The notes: generated by a model not told the origin, from the letters alone. A DNA stretch of 64,000 bases from an uncultured Sphingomonas sp. (GCF_937871615.1 NZ_CALMPA010000039.1:1-64000), one strand, 5' to 3'. Shown: positions 8,616 to 18,389, counted from the first letter of the stretch. Made by a program: numbers and translations.

Positions 8616-9242
8616 TTACTCCTGGGTACGGGGTTTGGCGTTGGCGCCGGTATAGCGGCGATGCCAGGCAGGGTCAGCAGCGCGAAGCTGCGTCGCGGAA
8701 GTCGGGTCGGGTCGGAAACGCAGCAACACCAGTGCTGGTACACTCCACTCGGTCCAGTTCCTCGCCTGGCTCGCGGGCCTCTGGAAGCGCCGTAGCCAGC
8801 CCATCGCGGGGGCCGCGTGGGCCGGGGCATCATATCCGGGTCGGGCGATCACCGCAATCGGAACCGTCCGCGCGATCCGTCGCCAGTCGCGCCAGCGGTG
8901 AAACTGGGCGAGATTGTCCGCCCCCATCACCCAGATGAACTGCCGACGCGGATAGCGGCGGACGAGTGCGGCTAGCGTATCCACGGTATAGCGCGTGCCG
9001 AGCCGCGCCTCGATATCGGTCGGCCGGATCGGGGCGTGGCGCGCCATCGCGCGCGCCGAAGCGAGTCGCGCGGGCAGCGGCGCCATGCCGTCCGCCGGCT
9101 TCAGCGGGTTGCCCGGCGAAACCAGCCACCACATCTCATCCAGCCCCAGCGCCGCGATCGCCGCGAGACTGATCCCACGATGACCGCGATGCGCCGGGTT
9201 GAACGACCCGCCGAGGAGGCCGGTGCGGATCAAACGCCGCAC
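8616..9242 (-). CDS. nadD: Nicotinate-nucleotide adenylyltransferase
   Basis: A 208-residue nucleotidyltransferase of NAD synthesis, joining nicotinate mononucleotide and ATP. The N-terminal motif GLLGGSFNPAHRGH (residues 8-21) carries the catalytic HxGH. The middle contains LVSPGNPLKP and RYTVDTLAAL, and IWVMGADNLAQFHRW is the family signature. The C-terminal ISSTxxR motif is diverged to SATQLR. The start is GTG at 9242. It ends 2 bp before the rsfS start and carries the rsfS ribosome-binding site. Upstream lies the aquaporin gene, which interrupts the proA-nadD order common in related genomes. Confidence 0.93.
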   Translation of the reverse strand: MRRLIRTGLLGGSFNPAHRGHRGISLAAIAALGLDEMWWLVSPGNPLKPADGMAPLPARLASARAMARHAPIRPTDIEARLGTRYTVDTLAALVRRYPRRQFIWVMGADNLAQFHRWRDWRRIARTVPIAVIARPGYDAPAHAAPAMGWLRRFQRPASQARNWTEWSVPALVLLRFRPDPTSATQLRAADPAWHRRYTGANAKPRTQE

Positions 9243-9263
9243 CGCAACCGGCCATCCATCATG

Positions 9264-9998
9264 TCAGAGCGGCTCGCCGGTGATCGGCGGCGCAGGCGGC
9301 GGATTGCCGGCAAGGCTGCGATAGAAAATGCCCGCCAGCACCGCGCCGACAATCGGCGCGATCCAGAACAGCCAGAGTTGCTGCAAGGCCAGCCCGCCCA
9401 CGATCAGCGCCGGGCCGGTGCTGCGCGCCGGGTTCACCGACGTGTTAGTCACCGGGATGCTGATAAGGTGTATCAGCGTCAGCCCCAGCCCGATCGCGAT
9501 CGGCGCGAAGCCGCTCGGCGCGCGGGTATCGGTCGCGCCCATGATGATGGTGAGGAAGCCGAAGGTCATCACCACTTCCATGATAATGGCTGCGTGCAGG
9601 CCATAGCCGCCGGGCGATTGCTCGCCATAGCCGTTCACCGCAAGGCCGTTGGGCGCGAGCATGTAACCCGCCTTGCCGCTGGCGACGCAATAAAGCAGCC
9701 CCGCCGCGATGATCGCGCCGATCAGTTGCGCGATGATATAGGGGATGATGTCCTTCGTCGGAAAACGCTTGCCGGCCCACAGCCCGAGCGTCACCGCCGG
9801 GTTGAGGTGGCAGCCGGAGATATGGCCGATCGAATAGGCCATGGTGAGGAGCGTCAGCCCGAACGCAAGCGCGACGCCCGCGAACCCGATGCCGACTTCC
9901 GGGAATTTGGCGGCGAGGACGGCGCTGCCGCAGCCGCCGAACACCAGCCAGAAGGTTCCGAACAATTCCGCGATGCAACGCTTGTGAATTGGCACCAT
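9264..9998 (-). CDS. aqpZ: Aquaporin Z-type water channel
   Basis: A 244-residue MIP-family channel with six membrane spans and both NPA half-helices: HLNPAVT (residues 65-71) and SVNPARS (187-193). The selectivity-filter positions match water-selective AqpZ: Phe near residue 46, His177, Thr186 and Arg192. It should pass water rather than glycerol. The ATG at 9998 is chosen because an AAGGAGG lies seven bases upstream; a longer frame to 10079 would translate through that site. The C-terminus is Pro-rich. It lies 147 bp downstream of proA and 21 bp upstream of nadD. Confidence 0.94.
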   Translation of the reverse strand: MVPIHKRCIAELFGTFWLVFGGCGSAVLAAKFPEVGIGFAGVALAFGLTLLTMAYSIGHISGCHLNPAVTLGLWAGKRFPTKDIIPYIIAQLIGAIIAAGLLYCVASGKAGYMLAPNGLAVNGYGEQSPGGYGLHAAIIMEVVMTFGFLTIIMGATDTRAPSGFAPIAIGLGLTLIHLISIPVTNTSVNPARSTGPALIVGGLALQQLWLFWIAPIVGAVLAGIFYRSLAGNPPPAPPITGEPL

Positions 9999-10145
9999 AT
10001 CCCCGTCCTCCTTGCGATAGTTAAATCCCACCTCTTTTGAGCGAGGCAGAGGATAGTGCGGGAACATGATCCCTGACAAGCGTGCAGCGCCGCGGGCTTT
10101 ATCGCCTGTTATCAGCGATGTGCGCAGCGAAGGAAAGAATGCGCC

Positions 10146-11408
10146 TCAACCGCGCACCTGCCCCGTGCCCAGCCCGATCCATTTATAGGTGGTGAGCCCC
10201 TCCAGCGCGACAGGCCCGCGCGCGTGCAGCCGCCCGGTCGCGATGCCGATCTCCGCGCCCAGCCCGAATTCGCCGCCGTCGGCGAATTGGGTGGAGGCGT
10301 TCCACAGCACGATCGCCGAATCGACCTCGGCGAGGAAGCGGTGCGCGATATCCTCATCGGCGGCGACGATCGCATCGGTGTGATGGGAGCCGTGGCGCGC
10401 GATATGCGCAAGCGCGCCCTCCAGCCCGTCCACCACCGCCGCCGAGGCGATGGCATCCAGATATTCGGTATCCCAGTCCGCATCATCGGCCTGCGCGATC
10501 CCCGGCGTCATCGCGCAGGCACGCCCATCGCCCCGCACCTCGCAGCCGGCTGCCGACAATGCCGCGAGCAGTGCCGGCGCCGCGGGATAGGCGGCGTCGA
10601 CAAGCAGCGTCTCCATCGCGCCGCAAACGCCGGTGCGCCGCATCTTCGCATCCACCACGATCCGCTCGGCCATCGCCTGATCGGCGGAGGCATGGACGAA
10701 AATATGGTTGATCCCATCGAGATGCGCGAGCACCGGCACGCGCGCTTCTCCCTGCACCCGCGCGACCAGGCTCTTGCCGCCGCGCGGCACGATCAGGTCG
10801 ATCAGCCCGTCCGCCGTCAGCATCGCGCCGACCGCCGCGCGATCTGTGGTCGCGACACGCTGTACCGCGCCCGCCGGCAACCCGGCCTCCGCCAGCCCGG
10901 CGACGAACGCCCGGTGGATCGCCGCGTTGCTCTCCACCGCTTCGGAGCCGCCACGCAGCACCACCGCGTTGCCGGACATCACACACAGGGCCGCGGCGTC
11001 AGCCGTCACATTGGGGCGGCTTTCGTAGATGATGCCGATCACCCCGATCGGCACGCGCACGCGGCGCAGCACGAGGCCGTTGGGCCGTGTCGCCTCGTCG
11101 ATCACCGCGCCCACCGGATCGGGCAGCGTCGCGACGGTCGCCACGCCATCCGCCATCGCCGCGACCCGCCCGGCATCGAGCCGCAAGCGATCGAGCATCG
11201 CCGGGGTCAGCCCGTTGGCGGCGGCGCGCGCCATATCCGCCTCGTTCGCGGCGAGGATGGCTGGCGTCGCGGCGCGCAAGGCCCCGGCGGCGGCGCGCAG
11301 CCCGGCGCGGCGCTGTTCGGTCGAAAATTGCGCGAGCGCATGTGCGGCGGCACGCGCTTCGGCGGCCATGGCGGCGATCATCGCGGCGGGGGAAGGAATA
11401 TCCAGCAT
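10146..11408 (-). CDS. proA: Gamma-glutamyl phosphate reductase
   Basis: A 420-residue NADPH-dependent reductase of proline synthesis, turning gamma-glutamyl phosphate into glutamate semialdehyde. The sequence shows [30 protein letters not shown], and the catalytic-cysteine segment [15 protein letters not shown] typical of ProA. The C-terminal half has [17 protein letters not shown]. The ATG at 11408 gives the normal family length; the frame continues to 11642 but that extension looks non-coding. It is the most upstream gene of the minus-strand run, and its promoter should lie in the 149 bp shared with divergent msrB. proB is not in the window. Confidence 0.95.
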   Translation of the reverse strand: MLDIPSPAAMIAAMAAEARAAAHALAQFSTEQRRAGLRAAAGALRAATPAILAANEADMARAAANGLTPAMLDRLRLDAGRVAAMADGVATVATLPDPVGAVIDEATRPNGLVLRRVRVPIGVIGIIYESRPNVTADAAALCVMSGNAVVLRGGSEAVESNAAIHRAFVAGLAEAGLPAGAVQRVATTDRAAVGAMLTADGLIDLIVPRGGKSLVARVQGEARVPVLAHLDGINHIFVHASADQAMAERIVVDAKMRRTGVCGAMETLLVDAAYPAAPALLAALSAAGCEVRGDGRACAMTPGIAQADDADWDTEYLDAIASAAVVDGLEGALAHIARHGSHHTDAIVAADEDIAHRFLAEVDSAIVLWNASTQFADGGEFGLGAEIGIATGRLHARGPVALEGLTTYKWIGLGTGQVRG

Positions 11409-11557
11409 CACGCTGGCGCGCCTATCACGCGAGGCCGCCGCTGCCGAGTCGATTAGGCCGTTCACGTCCGGCATTTTTCCACCGGCAGCGGGCTGCGCGA
11501 TGAAACGAGGGGCGGGCCATGCTATATCGCGATGGCCGGGATGCAGGAACTCGCCCG

Positions 11558-12055
11558 ATGACGATGCACGACAGACGCGAAACATTGTTCGTTCTCCTCG
11601 CCGCCGGGCTGGCGGGGCCGATCGTCGCCGCCTGCCGCGCAACCCCGGCGGAGGCGGCGCCCGAGCGGTTCGAGATCAACCTCAGCGACGCGCAATGGAA
11701 AGCGCGGCTGTCTCCCGCCGCCTGGCGCGTGCTGCGCCATGACGGCACCGAGCGCCCCTTCTCCAGCCCATTGGATGATGAGCACCGCCCTGGCCGCTAT
11801 CTCTGCGCCGGTTGCGCGCTGCCATTGTTCGACGCGCGGACGAAATTCGACAGCGGCACGGGCTGGCCAAGCTTCTGGGCGCCGCTCCCCGACGCGGTCC
11901 GCACGCGCACCGACAGCACGCTCGGCATGTCGCGCATCGAAGTCCACTGCCGGCGTTGCGGCGGCCATCTCGGCCATGTGTTCGACGATGGGCCAAAGCC
12001 CACCGGCAAACGCTATTGCATGAACGGCGTGGCGCTCATCTTCCGCCCGGCGTGA
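11558..12055 (+). CDS. msrB: Peptide-methionine (R)-S-oxide reductase with Tat-type export signal
   Basis: A 165-residue MsrB. The N-terminus reads [18 protein letters not shown], a plausible twin-arginine signal, and continues to VAAC, which resembles a lipobox. The enzyme may therefore be a Tat-exported lipoprotein in the periplasm. The catalytic domain has both zinc CxxC pairs (CAGC and CRRC followed by GGHLGHVF), the substrate loop SGTGWPSFW and the active-site cysteine in RYCMN. It reduces the R-form of methionine sulfoxide in proteins. ATG at 11558 keeps the twin-arginine near the start; ATG at 11564 is also possible. It is divergent from proA and 38 bp upstream of ispH. Confidence 0.92.
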   Translation: MTMHDRRETLFVLLAAGLAGPIVAACRATPAEAAPERFEINLSDAQWKARLSPAAWRVLRHDGTERPFSSPLDDEHRPGRYLCAGCALPLFDARTKFDSGTGWPSFWAPLPDAVRTRTDSTLGMSRIEVHCRRCGGHLGHVFDDGPKPTGKRYCMNGVALIFRPA

Positions 12056-12093
12056 GGTTGCCGATCGCGCCCGCGCCCCGTAAAGGCTCCGCC

Positions 12094-13044
12094 ATGTCCG
12101 AAAAGCCTGTGCTCGACCTGCTGATCGCCGCCCCGCGCGGCTTTTGCGCCGGGGTGGATCGCGCGATCCGCATCGTCGAACTGGCGATCGAGAAACATGG
12201 CGCGCCGGTCTATGTCCGGCATGAGATCGTCCACAACAAGTTCGTCGTGGACAGCCTGAAGGCGCGCGGCGCGATCTTCGTCGAAGAATTGACCGAGGTG
12301 CCGAACGACGCACCCGTGGTATTTTCCGCGCACGGCGTGCCCAAATCGGTGCCCGCCAATGCCGAGGCGCGCGGGCTGGACTATCTCGACGCGACCTGCC
12401 CGCTGGTGAGCAAGGTTCACCGGCAGGCGGAACGGCTGGTCGCCGCCGGCCATCACATCATCTTCATCGGCCACGCCGGCCATCCCGAGGTGATCGGCAC
12501 GTTCGGCCAGGTGCCCGAAGGCGCGATGACGCTGGTGGAGAATGTGCGAGACGCGGAGGCGTTGACGCCTGCGAACCCCGACAATCTCGCCTTCCTCACC
12601 CAGACCACTTTGTCGGTGGACGATACCGCGGAAGTGGTCCGCACGCTCCAGCGCCGTTTCCCGTCGATCAGCGCGCCGCGCGGCGAGGACATCTGCTACG
12701 CCACCTCGAACCGTCAGGCGGCGGTGAAGGCGATCGCCGCGACGTGCGATGCGGTGCTGGTGATCGGCGCGCCCAATTCGTCCAACTCGGTCAGGCTGGT
12801 CGAGGTGGCGGAGCGTGAGGGCATTCGCGCCGCGCTGATCCAGCGCGCCACCGATCTCGACTGGTCGTTTCTCGATGGCGTAGCGAAGCTCGGCCTCACC
12901 GCCGGCGCCTCCGCTCCGGAATTGCTGGTGCGCGAACTGGTCGATCATCTCGCGACGCGCTTCACCGTCAACGAAAGCGAGGTCGAGACGACGCGCGAAT
13001 CAATCGCGTTCAAGCTGCCGCGCGGGCTGGAAACCGCTGCCTGA
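12094..13044 (+). CDS. ispH: 4-hydroxy-3-methylbut-2-enyl diphosphate reductase
   Basis: A 316-residue [4Fe-4S] enzyme of the MEP isoprenoid pathway, making IPP and DMAPP. The three cluster cysteines are visible in [24 protein letters not shown] and [33 protein letters not shown] and [12 protein letters not shown] are further family signatures. The ATG at 12094 (MSEKPVLD) is at the family start; the frame is open further upstream but overlaps msrB. The ISPH-thrB-rnhA gene order is common in alphaproteobacteria. A 91-bp spacer separates it from thrB. Confidence 0.96.
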   Translation: MSEKPVLDLLIAAPRGFCAGVDRAIRIVELAIEKHGAPVYVRHEIVHNKFVVDSLKARGAIFVEELTEVPNDAPVVFSAHGVPKSVPANAEARGLDYLDATCPLVSKVHRQAERLVAAGHHIIFIGHAGHPEVIGTFGQVPEGAMTLVENVRDAEALTPANPDNLAFLTQTTLSVDDTAEVVRTLQRRFPSISAPRGEDICYATSNRQAAVKAIAATCDAVLVIGAPNSSNSVRLVEVAEREGIRAALIQRATDLDWSFLDGVAKLGLTAGASAPELLVRELVDHLATRFTVNESEVETTRESIAFKLPRGLETAA

Positions 13045-13135
13045 CGCTGGCATTGCCGCGACCCAAGCCAACGCGACCACGGGGAAAGAATGATGCGCCT
13101 GTCCGATAATCCGCCGCGCGCAGGCGCGCGCTGAC

Positions 13136-14095
13136 ATGGCCGTTTACACGCAGGTTTCAGCCGAGGTGCTGGCCGCGTTCCTTACGCGCTATGATGTCGG
13201 CGAACTCGTCTCCGCCAAGGGCATTGCGGAAGGGGTGGAGAATTCGAACTTCCTCGTCGAAACGACGCGCGATCGCTTCATTCTGACGCTGTATGAAAAG
13301 CGCGTCGCCGCCACCGACCTGCCGTTCTTCATGGCGCTGCTCGATCATCTCGATGAAAAGGGCCTGCCCGTCCCGCCCGCGATCAAGGATCGTGGCGGCG
13401 TGGAGATTCAGGAACTGGAAGGCCGCCCGGCGTGCCTGATCCGCTTCATGCCCGGCGTATCGCTGTCACATCCCACGCCGGCGCAGGCGCTCGCCGCCGG
13501 CAAGGCGATGGGGGAGATGCACCACGCCGTCGCCGATTTCGCGCCGACGCGCGAAAACTCCATGGGCGTCGATACCTGGCGAGCGTTGTTCGCGCGTTGC
13601 GGCCACAGCCTCGATCAGATCGCGCCCGGCCTATACGACGATCTTGGCCGGGCGCTCGACAAGGTGGAGGCGGCGTGGCCGCGCGACGGGTTCGATCGCA
13701 TCGCCATCCACGCCGATCTGTTTCCCGATAACGTGCTGATGCTGGGCGATCGCGTCACCAGCCTGATCGACTTCTATTTCGCGTGCACCGATATCCGGGT
13801 GTACGATCTGGCGATCATGCACAGCGCATGGTCGTTCGACAATGCGGGCCGCAATTATGACGCGGCGGTCGGCGATGCGCTGGTCGCCGGCTATCAACAC
13901 CATTTCCCGCTCACCGAAACGGAACGCGCGCTATTCGCCACGCTCGCCAGCGGCGCGTGCATCCGTTTCGCGCTGTCACGCGCGTGGGATTGGCTCAACA
14001 CGCCTCCCGATGCCCTTGTCATGCGTAAGGATCCGCTCGCCTACATGCGCCGCCTCCATCACTATGATCCCACACTGGCGGCGCGCGCCGCATGA
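13136..14095 (+). CDS. thrB: Homoserine kinase, type II (APH-fold ThrB)
   Basis: A 319-residue kinase of threonine synthesis with the aminoglycoside-phosphotransferase fold, unlike the GHMP-type ThrB of enterics. It shows [15 protein letters not shown] near the N-terminus, [12 protein letters not shown], the catalytic loop [11 protein letters not shown] (about residues 197-207) and the metal-binding [11 protein letters not shown]. Length and motifs fit the type II homoserine kinase. Its stop overlaps the rnhA start as ATGA, so the two are probably translated together. No strong ribosome-binding site is visible before the ATG. Confidence 0.94.
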   Translation: MAVYTQVSAEVLAAFLTRYDVGELVSAKGIAEGVENSNFLVETTRDRFILTLYEKRVAATDLPFFMALLDHLDEKGLPVPPAIKDRGGVEIQELEGRPACLIRFMPGVSLSHPTPAQALAAGKAMGEMHHAVADFAPTRENSMGVDTWRALFARCGHSLDQIAPGLYDDLGRALDKVEAAWPRDGFDRIAIHADLFPDNVLMLGDRVTSLIDFYFACTDIRVYDLAIMHSAWSFDNAGRNYDAAVGDALVAGYQHHFPLTETERALFATLASGACIRFALSRAWDWLNTPPDALVMRKDPLAYMRRLHHYDPTLAARAA

Positions 14096-14553
14096 CTGAA
14101 ATGCCGAAGGTAGAGGCGTTCACCGATGGCGCGTGCAAGGGCAATCCCGGCCCCGGCGGCTGGGGCGTGGTGCTGCGCATGGGCGATCGCGAAAAGGAAT
14201 TGTCCGGCGGCGATCCCGCCACCACCAACAACCGCATGGAAATGACCGCCGCGATCGAGGCGCTCAACGCGCTGACGCGGCCCTGCCAGGTACGGCTCTG
14301 CACCGACAGCCGCTATGTCATGGACGGGCTGACCAAGTGGATTCACGGCTGGCAACGCAACGGCTGGCGCACCGCCGACAAAAAGCCGGTCAAGAACGCC
14401 GAATTATGGCAGGCGCTGCTCGCGGCGGCGAAGCCCCATCGCGTTGAATGGCATTGGGTGAAGGGCCATGCCGGCCACCCCGAAAACGAGCGCGCCGACA
14501 GGTTGGCAAGCGACGCCGCCATCGACGCCGGGCGAGCCGGGCGCAGGGCCTGA
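14092..14553 (+). CDS. rnhA: Ribonuclease HI
   Basis: A 153-residue RNase HI that cuts RNA in RNA-DNA hybrids. The DEDD residues are visible: [18 protein letters not shown] (first Asp), [15 protein letters not shown] (Glu), [15 protein letters not shown] (second Asp) and [12 protein letters not shown] (third Asp). The basic handle [18 protein letters not shown] is present. The start codon overlaps the thrB stop (ATGA). The last residues (GRAGRRA) are a basic tail. Confidence 0.96.
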   Translation: MTEMPKVEAFTDGACKGNPGPGGWGVVLRMGDREKELSGGDPATTNNRMEMTAAIEALNALTRPCQVRLCTDSRYVMDGLTKWIHGWQRNGWRTADKKPVKNAELWQALLAAAKPHRVEWHWVKGHAGHPENERADRLASDAAIDAGRAGRRA

Positions 14554-14571
14554 CCTCGCCCGGCGGCGCGC

Positions 14572-14748
14572 TTATTCTTCTTCGATCGTCGGGGCGCCCA
14601 CCCCGTTCTTCTTGATCGATTCGATGGCGTTGATCGCGCTCGCCTTGTTGCTGTAGCCTTCCGTCCAGAAGATCGTTTCGCTGTTGTACTTGAAGTACGC
14701 CACGAACTCGCCGGCCTTGTTCTTCTTGATCGTGAACTTGTGTGCCAT
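14572..14748 (-). CDS. YegP/DUF1508 family small protein (58 aa)
   Basis: This short gene has its ATG at 14748 preceded by GGGAGG five bases upstream. The 58-residue product begins MAHKFTIKKNKAGEFVAYF, continues with SETIFWTEGYSNKASAINAI and ends GAPTIEEE. This is one copy of the DUF1508/YegP repeat, a small alpha/beta domain of unknown function common in proteobacteria. It lies tail-to-tail with rnhA and 14 bp downstream of the flavoenzyme gene on the same strand, so it may be cotranscribed with that operon. Confidence 0.85.
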   Translation of the reverse strand: MAHKFTIKKNKAGEFVAYFKYNSETIFWTEGYSNKASAINAIESIKKNGVGAPTIEEE

Positions 14749-14762
14749 CGAAACCTCCCGCT

Positions 14763-15857
14763 CTAGTTGGGCGGGGTGAGCTTATCGACGAAACGCGCGG
14801 GCGTATAGCGGGCGATATCAATGCCCGGAGGCGGCGTATCGCCCAGCAGGAGCGCCGCGCCGATCCGCGCGGCGGCGGGCGCGGTCTGGATGCCGAAACC
14901 GCCCTGCCCCGCGAACCAGAAGAAGCCGGGGATATCGTGGGCGAAGCCGTAAACCGGCAGCCGATCCGGCGCGAAGCTGCGCAAGCCCGCCCATTTCCGC
15001 TCCACCTGCAACACCCGCCAGTCGACCGCCTGCTCCATCCGATCGATCGCGATCGCGACATCGAGTTCCTCGGGCTGGACATCGCACGGCTCGACCGGGG
15101 TTTCGTCATGCGGCGAAAGCCACAGCCGCCCGCCTGCTTCCGGCTTGAAATAGAATGAGCCGTCGAGATGCGCGACATGCGGTATCCCGGCGGGCACCGC
15201 GGGATCGGTGCGTAACTGCGCCAGCGTGCGGCGATAGGGCTGGATGCCGATCGGCGCCGCCCCCGCGGCCAGCGCCACCTTGTCCACCCATGCGCCCGCC
15301 GCGTTCACGAGCACGGCGGCCTCGTGCGGGCCGCTGGTCGTCTCGATCCGCCACCGCCCATTTTCCCGCCGCGCGGATTTCAGCGCGCAACCAAGCTTCA
15401 ACGTCGCGCCGGCCCGCCGCGCGTTCGCCAGCGCATCGGCGTGAAGCGCGGCAACGTCGATATAGGCGCAACTCGGCTCATATACCCCGACGGTCCAGCC
15501 CGCGCGCAGGCCGGGGATATGCGCGGCGGGGTCCACCCGCTCCAGCGCCACGCCGGAACCGGCGAACTCCGCCAGAAACGCATCGGCGAGGGTCGCGTCA
15601 CCCGACCGTCCGATATGCAGCGATCCCAGCGGCTGAAGGAAGCCGCCCGCCTGCAGGATCGGCCCGGACAGCGTGGTCAGCGGCTGTATCCCCGGCCCGC
15701 CATAGGTTTCGGACCAGAAGGCCGCCGAACGCCCCGTGGCGTGATAACCCGCGACGTCCTCCGCCTCGAGGATCAGCACCCGCGCGCGATCCCCGATCGC
15801 GGCAGCAAGGGTGGCGCCGGCGATCCCGGCGCCGATGATCGCGATATCGTAGCTCAT
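14763..15857 (-). CDS. FAD-dependent oxidoreductase, D-arginine dehydrogenase-like (DAO family)
   Basis: A 364-residue flavoprotein. It has the Rossmann GIGAGIAGA-type motif at the N-terminus (IIGAGIAGATLA), then AGYHATGRSAAFWSETYG, LVNAAGAWVDKVA, LQPYRRT-like QPYRRTLAQL, SFYFKPEAG, DVQPEELDVA, WAGLRSFAPD and FFWFAGQGGFGIQT. These segments closely follow the layout of Pseudomonas D-arginine dehydrogenase, which oxidises D-amino acids to imino acids and passes electrons to the respiratory chain. The substrate in this organism is not proven; a general D-amino-acid dehydrogenase is possible. It overlaps the upstream alpha/beta hydrolase gene by 4 bp. Confidence 0.83.
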   Translation of the reverse strand: MSYDIAIIGAGIAGATLAAAIGDRARVLILEAEDVAGYHATGRSAAFWSETYGGPGIQPLTTLSGPILQAGGFLQPLGSLHIGRSGDATLADAFLAEFAGSGVALERVDPAAHIPGLRAGWTVGVYEPSCAYIDVAALHADALANARRAGATLKLGCALKSARRENGRWRIETTSGPHEAAVLVNAAGAWVDKVALAAGAAPIGIQPYRRTLAQLRTDPAVPAGIPHVAHLDGSFYFKPEAGGRLWLSPHDETPVEPCDVQPEELDVAIAIDRMEQAVDWRVLQVERKWAGLRSFAPDRLPVYGFAHDIPGFFWFAGQGGFGIQTAPAAARIGAALLLGDTPPPGIDIARYTPARFVDKLTPPN

Positions 15858-16786
15858 CGCGCGTGCGATGCGAGGAAAGCGTCGATCGCCGCAAGCGCGC
15901 GATCGCGCACGGGATCGGCCTCGCGCAATATTTCATGCGCCGATTCGGGGCCGAAACGCGCCACCTCCGCCGCCGGCAGCCGATCGGCGATGCTGAGCGC
16001 CGCGCGCGGATCGACCAATGCATCGGCCTCCGCGACCAGCATCATCACCGGCGTGGCGAGCGCCGCGAGCCGCGGATCGGATGCGAGCGCGCGCGTGCCG
16101 GCGAAGGCCTGCGCCAGCCACGCCCAGCTCGGCGGCCCGAGCTGGATTTCAGGCTTCTGTTCGTACCAGAAACCCTCATCGTCATAGCGCCCGGCATCAT
16201 GGGTAAGCAGCTTCTGCCGGTCGAGTCGCGCGCCGGGCCGCTCATGCCCCTTCCACGCCGCGCGCGCCGGGTTGCCGAGCCGGCACATCAGCCGCGCGAC
16301 CTGCTCGCCCAGCCACGGGCCAACGGGCGCGCGCAGCCCCAGCATCGGCGCGACAAGCACCACCGCCGCCGGGTCCACCGCGCGTTCCACCAGCGCGCGC
16401 AGCACGAGATAGCCGCCCATCGAATGGCCCATGACGACGCGCGGGCCGGGCACGTCCCATGCTTGCCAGAAGGCGGCGAGATCGGCGATCCACGGCGCGA
16501 AATCGCTTGCATGGCCAACATGTTGATCGGGCGACAGCCGCCCCGATCCGCCCTGCCCGCGCCAGTCGAACGAAGCGATCGTCCAGCCCGCGTCATGCCA
16601 GTGGGCGAATGTTTCCAGATACTTTTCGAACACGTCGCCGCGCCCGCCCTGAAACAGGATCGCGCCACGCGCCGCCCCTTCCGCCGGCCAGTCGAAGCGG
16701 CGGATCGACCAGCCGTCAGGCGCCGCCCAATGGGAAATCGAGGCGCCGGCCGGAATTGTGCGGCGGATGGGCGATACGATGGTCAT
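15854..16786 (-). CDS. Alpha/beta hydrolase, lysophospholipase/monoacylglycerol-lipase-like
   Basis: A 310-residue serine hydrolase of the S33/Hydrolase_4 type. The nucleophile elbow is GHSMGG (about residues 121-126), the acid is in EADALVDP and the histidine in ESAHEIL. The N-terminal strand region contains GRGDVFEKYLET and DWRGQGGSGR, typical of PldB-like lysophospholipases. No signal peptide is seen, so it is probably cytosolic or inner-membrane-peripheral. It precedes the flavoenzyme with an ATGA overlap and is divergent from cpaA, with only 48 bp between them for both promoters. Confidence 0.85.
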   Translation of the reverse strand: MTIVSPIRRTIPAGASISHWAAPDGWSIRRFDWPAEGAARGAILFQGGRGDVFEKYLETFAHWHDAGWTIASFDWRGQGGSGRLSPDQHVGHASDFAPWIADLAAFWQAWDVPGPRVVMGHSMGGYLVLRALVERAVDPAAVVLVAPMLGLRAPVGPWLGEQVARLMCRLGNPARAAWKGHERPGARLDRQKLLTHDAGRYDDEGFWYEQKPEIQLGPPSWAWLAQAFAGTRALASDPRLAALATPVMMLVAEADALVDPRAALSIADRLPAAEVARFGPESAHEILREADPVRDRALAAIDAFLASHAR

Positions 16787-16834
16787 CGGGCATGGTTACG
16801 GTTTGGAAAGCCATTCCGTCTAGTGCGTGTCGGG

Positions 16835-17308
16835 ATGGACTGGACCATTCTCCACTGGCTGCTCCCCGCGATCCTCGTGCTGCTGCTGCTGTCGGCGGGC
16901 GTGGAGGATGTGCGCACCCGTGAGATCGCCAATTGGAAGACCGGCGGAATCGCGCTGCTCGCGCCGCTGTGGTGGGTGGCGACCGGGCTGCCGGCCTGGC
17001 CAGGGATGGCGACGCAACTGGGCGTGGCGCTGGCGGTGTTCGCGCTGTTCTGCGTCGCGTTTCATTTCGGCCAGATGGGCGGCGGCGATGTGAAGCTGAT
17101 CGGCGCGCTGGCGCTGTGGCTGCCGCTCGTGCCGCTGATGCAGATGCTGATCGTGATGTCGCTCGCCGGCGGCGCGCTCACGCTCATCATGCTCGCCGAT
17201 CACCGCATCAGGAAAAACGGGCGAACGCTGGAAGTCCCCTACGGTGTCGCGATCGTCTTCGCGGCACTCGCCGTTCTTCACCAACCTGTTCTTAACCAGT
17301 TTGCGTAA
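16835..17308 (+). CDS. cpaA: Tad prepilin peptidase CpaA (A24 family)
   Basis: A 157-residue membrane protease with about five membrane spans. The two catalytic aspartates of A24 peptidases are visible in VEDVRTREI and GGGDVKLIGA. It lacks the N-terminal methyltransferase domain of PilD, as expected for Tad/Cpa systems. It should cleave and mature Flp-type prepilins. ATG at 16835 (MDWTILHW) is the likely start. It opens the Tad operon, 52 bp upstream of cpaB. No Flp pilin gene is visible before it. Confidence 0.9.
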   Translation: MDWTILHWLLPAILVLLLLSAGVEDVRTREIANWKTGGIALLAPLWWVATGLPAWPGMATQLGVALAVFALFCVAFHFGQMGGGDVKLIGALALWLPLVPLMQMLIVMSLAGGALTLIMLADHRIRKNGRTLEVPYGVAIVFAALAVLHQPVLNQFA

Positions 17309-17360
17309 TCATAGCCGGGAATACCTCGGACCGCCGAACGCTTGAAAGGCACGTTGAGTC

Positions 17361-18389
17361 ATGGACACTCGGAAGGTTGTATTGCTGGTCGGCGCGCTAT
17401 TCGTCGCTGCCATCACCGCATTCTTCGCGCGAACGCTGATCGCGGGAAGCGCAGCGCCGCAGGCGAACGCGATGGCTGGCGCCCCCGCCGCTATCGACGG
17501 CCCCAAGGTGCTGGTCGCCACGCGCGCGCTGCCGGTCGGCACGATCATTGATCCAGCGGCGGTGAAATTCCAGCCGTGGCCGAAGGAACTGGTGGAGGGC
17601 GCCTATTTCCAGGAGGGCACCGGCTTCGACATGAAGAATGTCGTCGGCACGGTGGTGCGCAATGCGATCACCGCCGGCCAGCCGATCACCCAGGGCGCGC
17701 TGGTCAAGCCGGGCGACCGCGGCTTCCTCGCCGCCGCGCTCGGGCCGGGGATGCGCGCGGTGACCGTGCCCGTCTCCACCCAGTCGTCGGTCGCGGGCTT
17801 CATCTTTCCGGGCGACCGCATCGACCTGCTGCTGACGCAGACCGTGGCCGGCGGCGGTGACGGCCCCCCGCTCAAGACCTCGGAAACGATCATGCGCAAC
17901 CTGCGCGTGCTGGCGACCGATCAGCGCACGTCCGACGAGAAGGACGAAAAGGGCAACACCGTGGTTCACACCTTCTCCACCGTGACGATCGAGGCGACGC
18001 CCAAGATCGCCGAGGAGATCGCGGTGGCGCAGACGCTCGGTTCGCTCTCCCTGTCGCTGCGCTCGATCGCGGACAATCAGGCGGAACTGGATCAGGCGAT
18101 CGCCTCGGGCGCGGTGAAACTCCCCGTCAACGGCGATCCGAAGGCGGAAAAGGCGCTGATGGTGCAACTCGCCAGCCAGCCGCAGAACGGCAATTCGACC
18201 TTCTCGGTCGGCGCGGATGTCTCGCGCTTCCAGCGCCGCACCGTGCCCGGCAAGGCGCAGGATAACAGCTCACCCGCCGATCCGGGCGCCGGGGGGGCAA
18301 TTCCAGGAGGGGCGCTGGCGATCGGCCCCGTCGTGCGCATCGCGCGCGGCAACACGGTGACCGACGTTCCGGTCGGGGGGAAGAAATGA
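17361..18389 (+). CDS. cpaB: Flp pilus assembly protein CpaB
   Basis: A 342-residue periplasmic protein with an N-terminal membrane anchor (about residues 5-25) and an SAF domain (PKVLVATRALPVGTIIDPAAV, about 48-110). It then has the RcpC/CpaB domain containing GMRAVTVPVSTQSSVAGFIFPGDRIDLLLT. CpaB helps assemble or position the Tad secretin. The Gly/Pro-rich C-terminus is probably disordered. Its stop overlaps the cpaC start by 4 bp (ATGA). Confidence 0.94.
   Translation: MDTRKVVLLVGALFVAAITAFFARTLIAGSAAPQANAMAGAPAAIDGPKVLVATRALPVGTIIDPAAVKFQPWPKELVEGAYFQEGTGFDMKNVVGTVVRNAITAGQPITQGALVKPGDRGFLAAALGPGMRAVTVPVSTQSSVAGFIFPGDRIDLLLTQTVAGGGDGPPLKTSETIMRNLRVLATDQRTSDEKDEKGNTVVHTFSTVTIEATPKIAEEIAVAQTLGSLSLSLRSIADNQAELDQAIASGAVKLPVNGDPKAEKALMVQLASQPQNGNSTFSVGADVSRFQRRTVPGKAQDNSSPADPGAGGAIPGGALAIGPVVRIARGNTVTDVPVGGKK

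Noticed and set aside
13091-13135. A 14-codon frame just before thrB that ends next to the thrB start, seeming like a leader peptide
   Set aside because: It is not enriched for Thr or Ile codons and no attenuator hairpin pair is visible; chance is likely.
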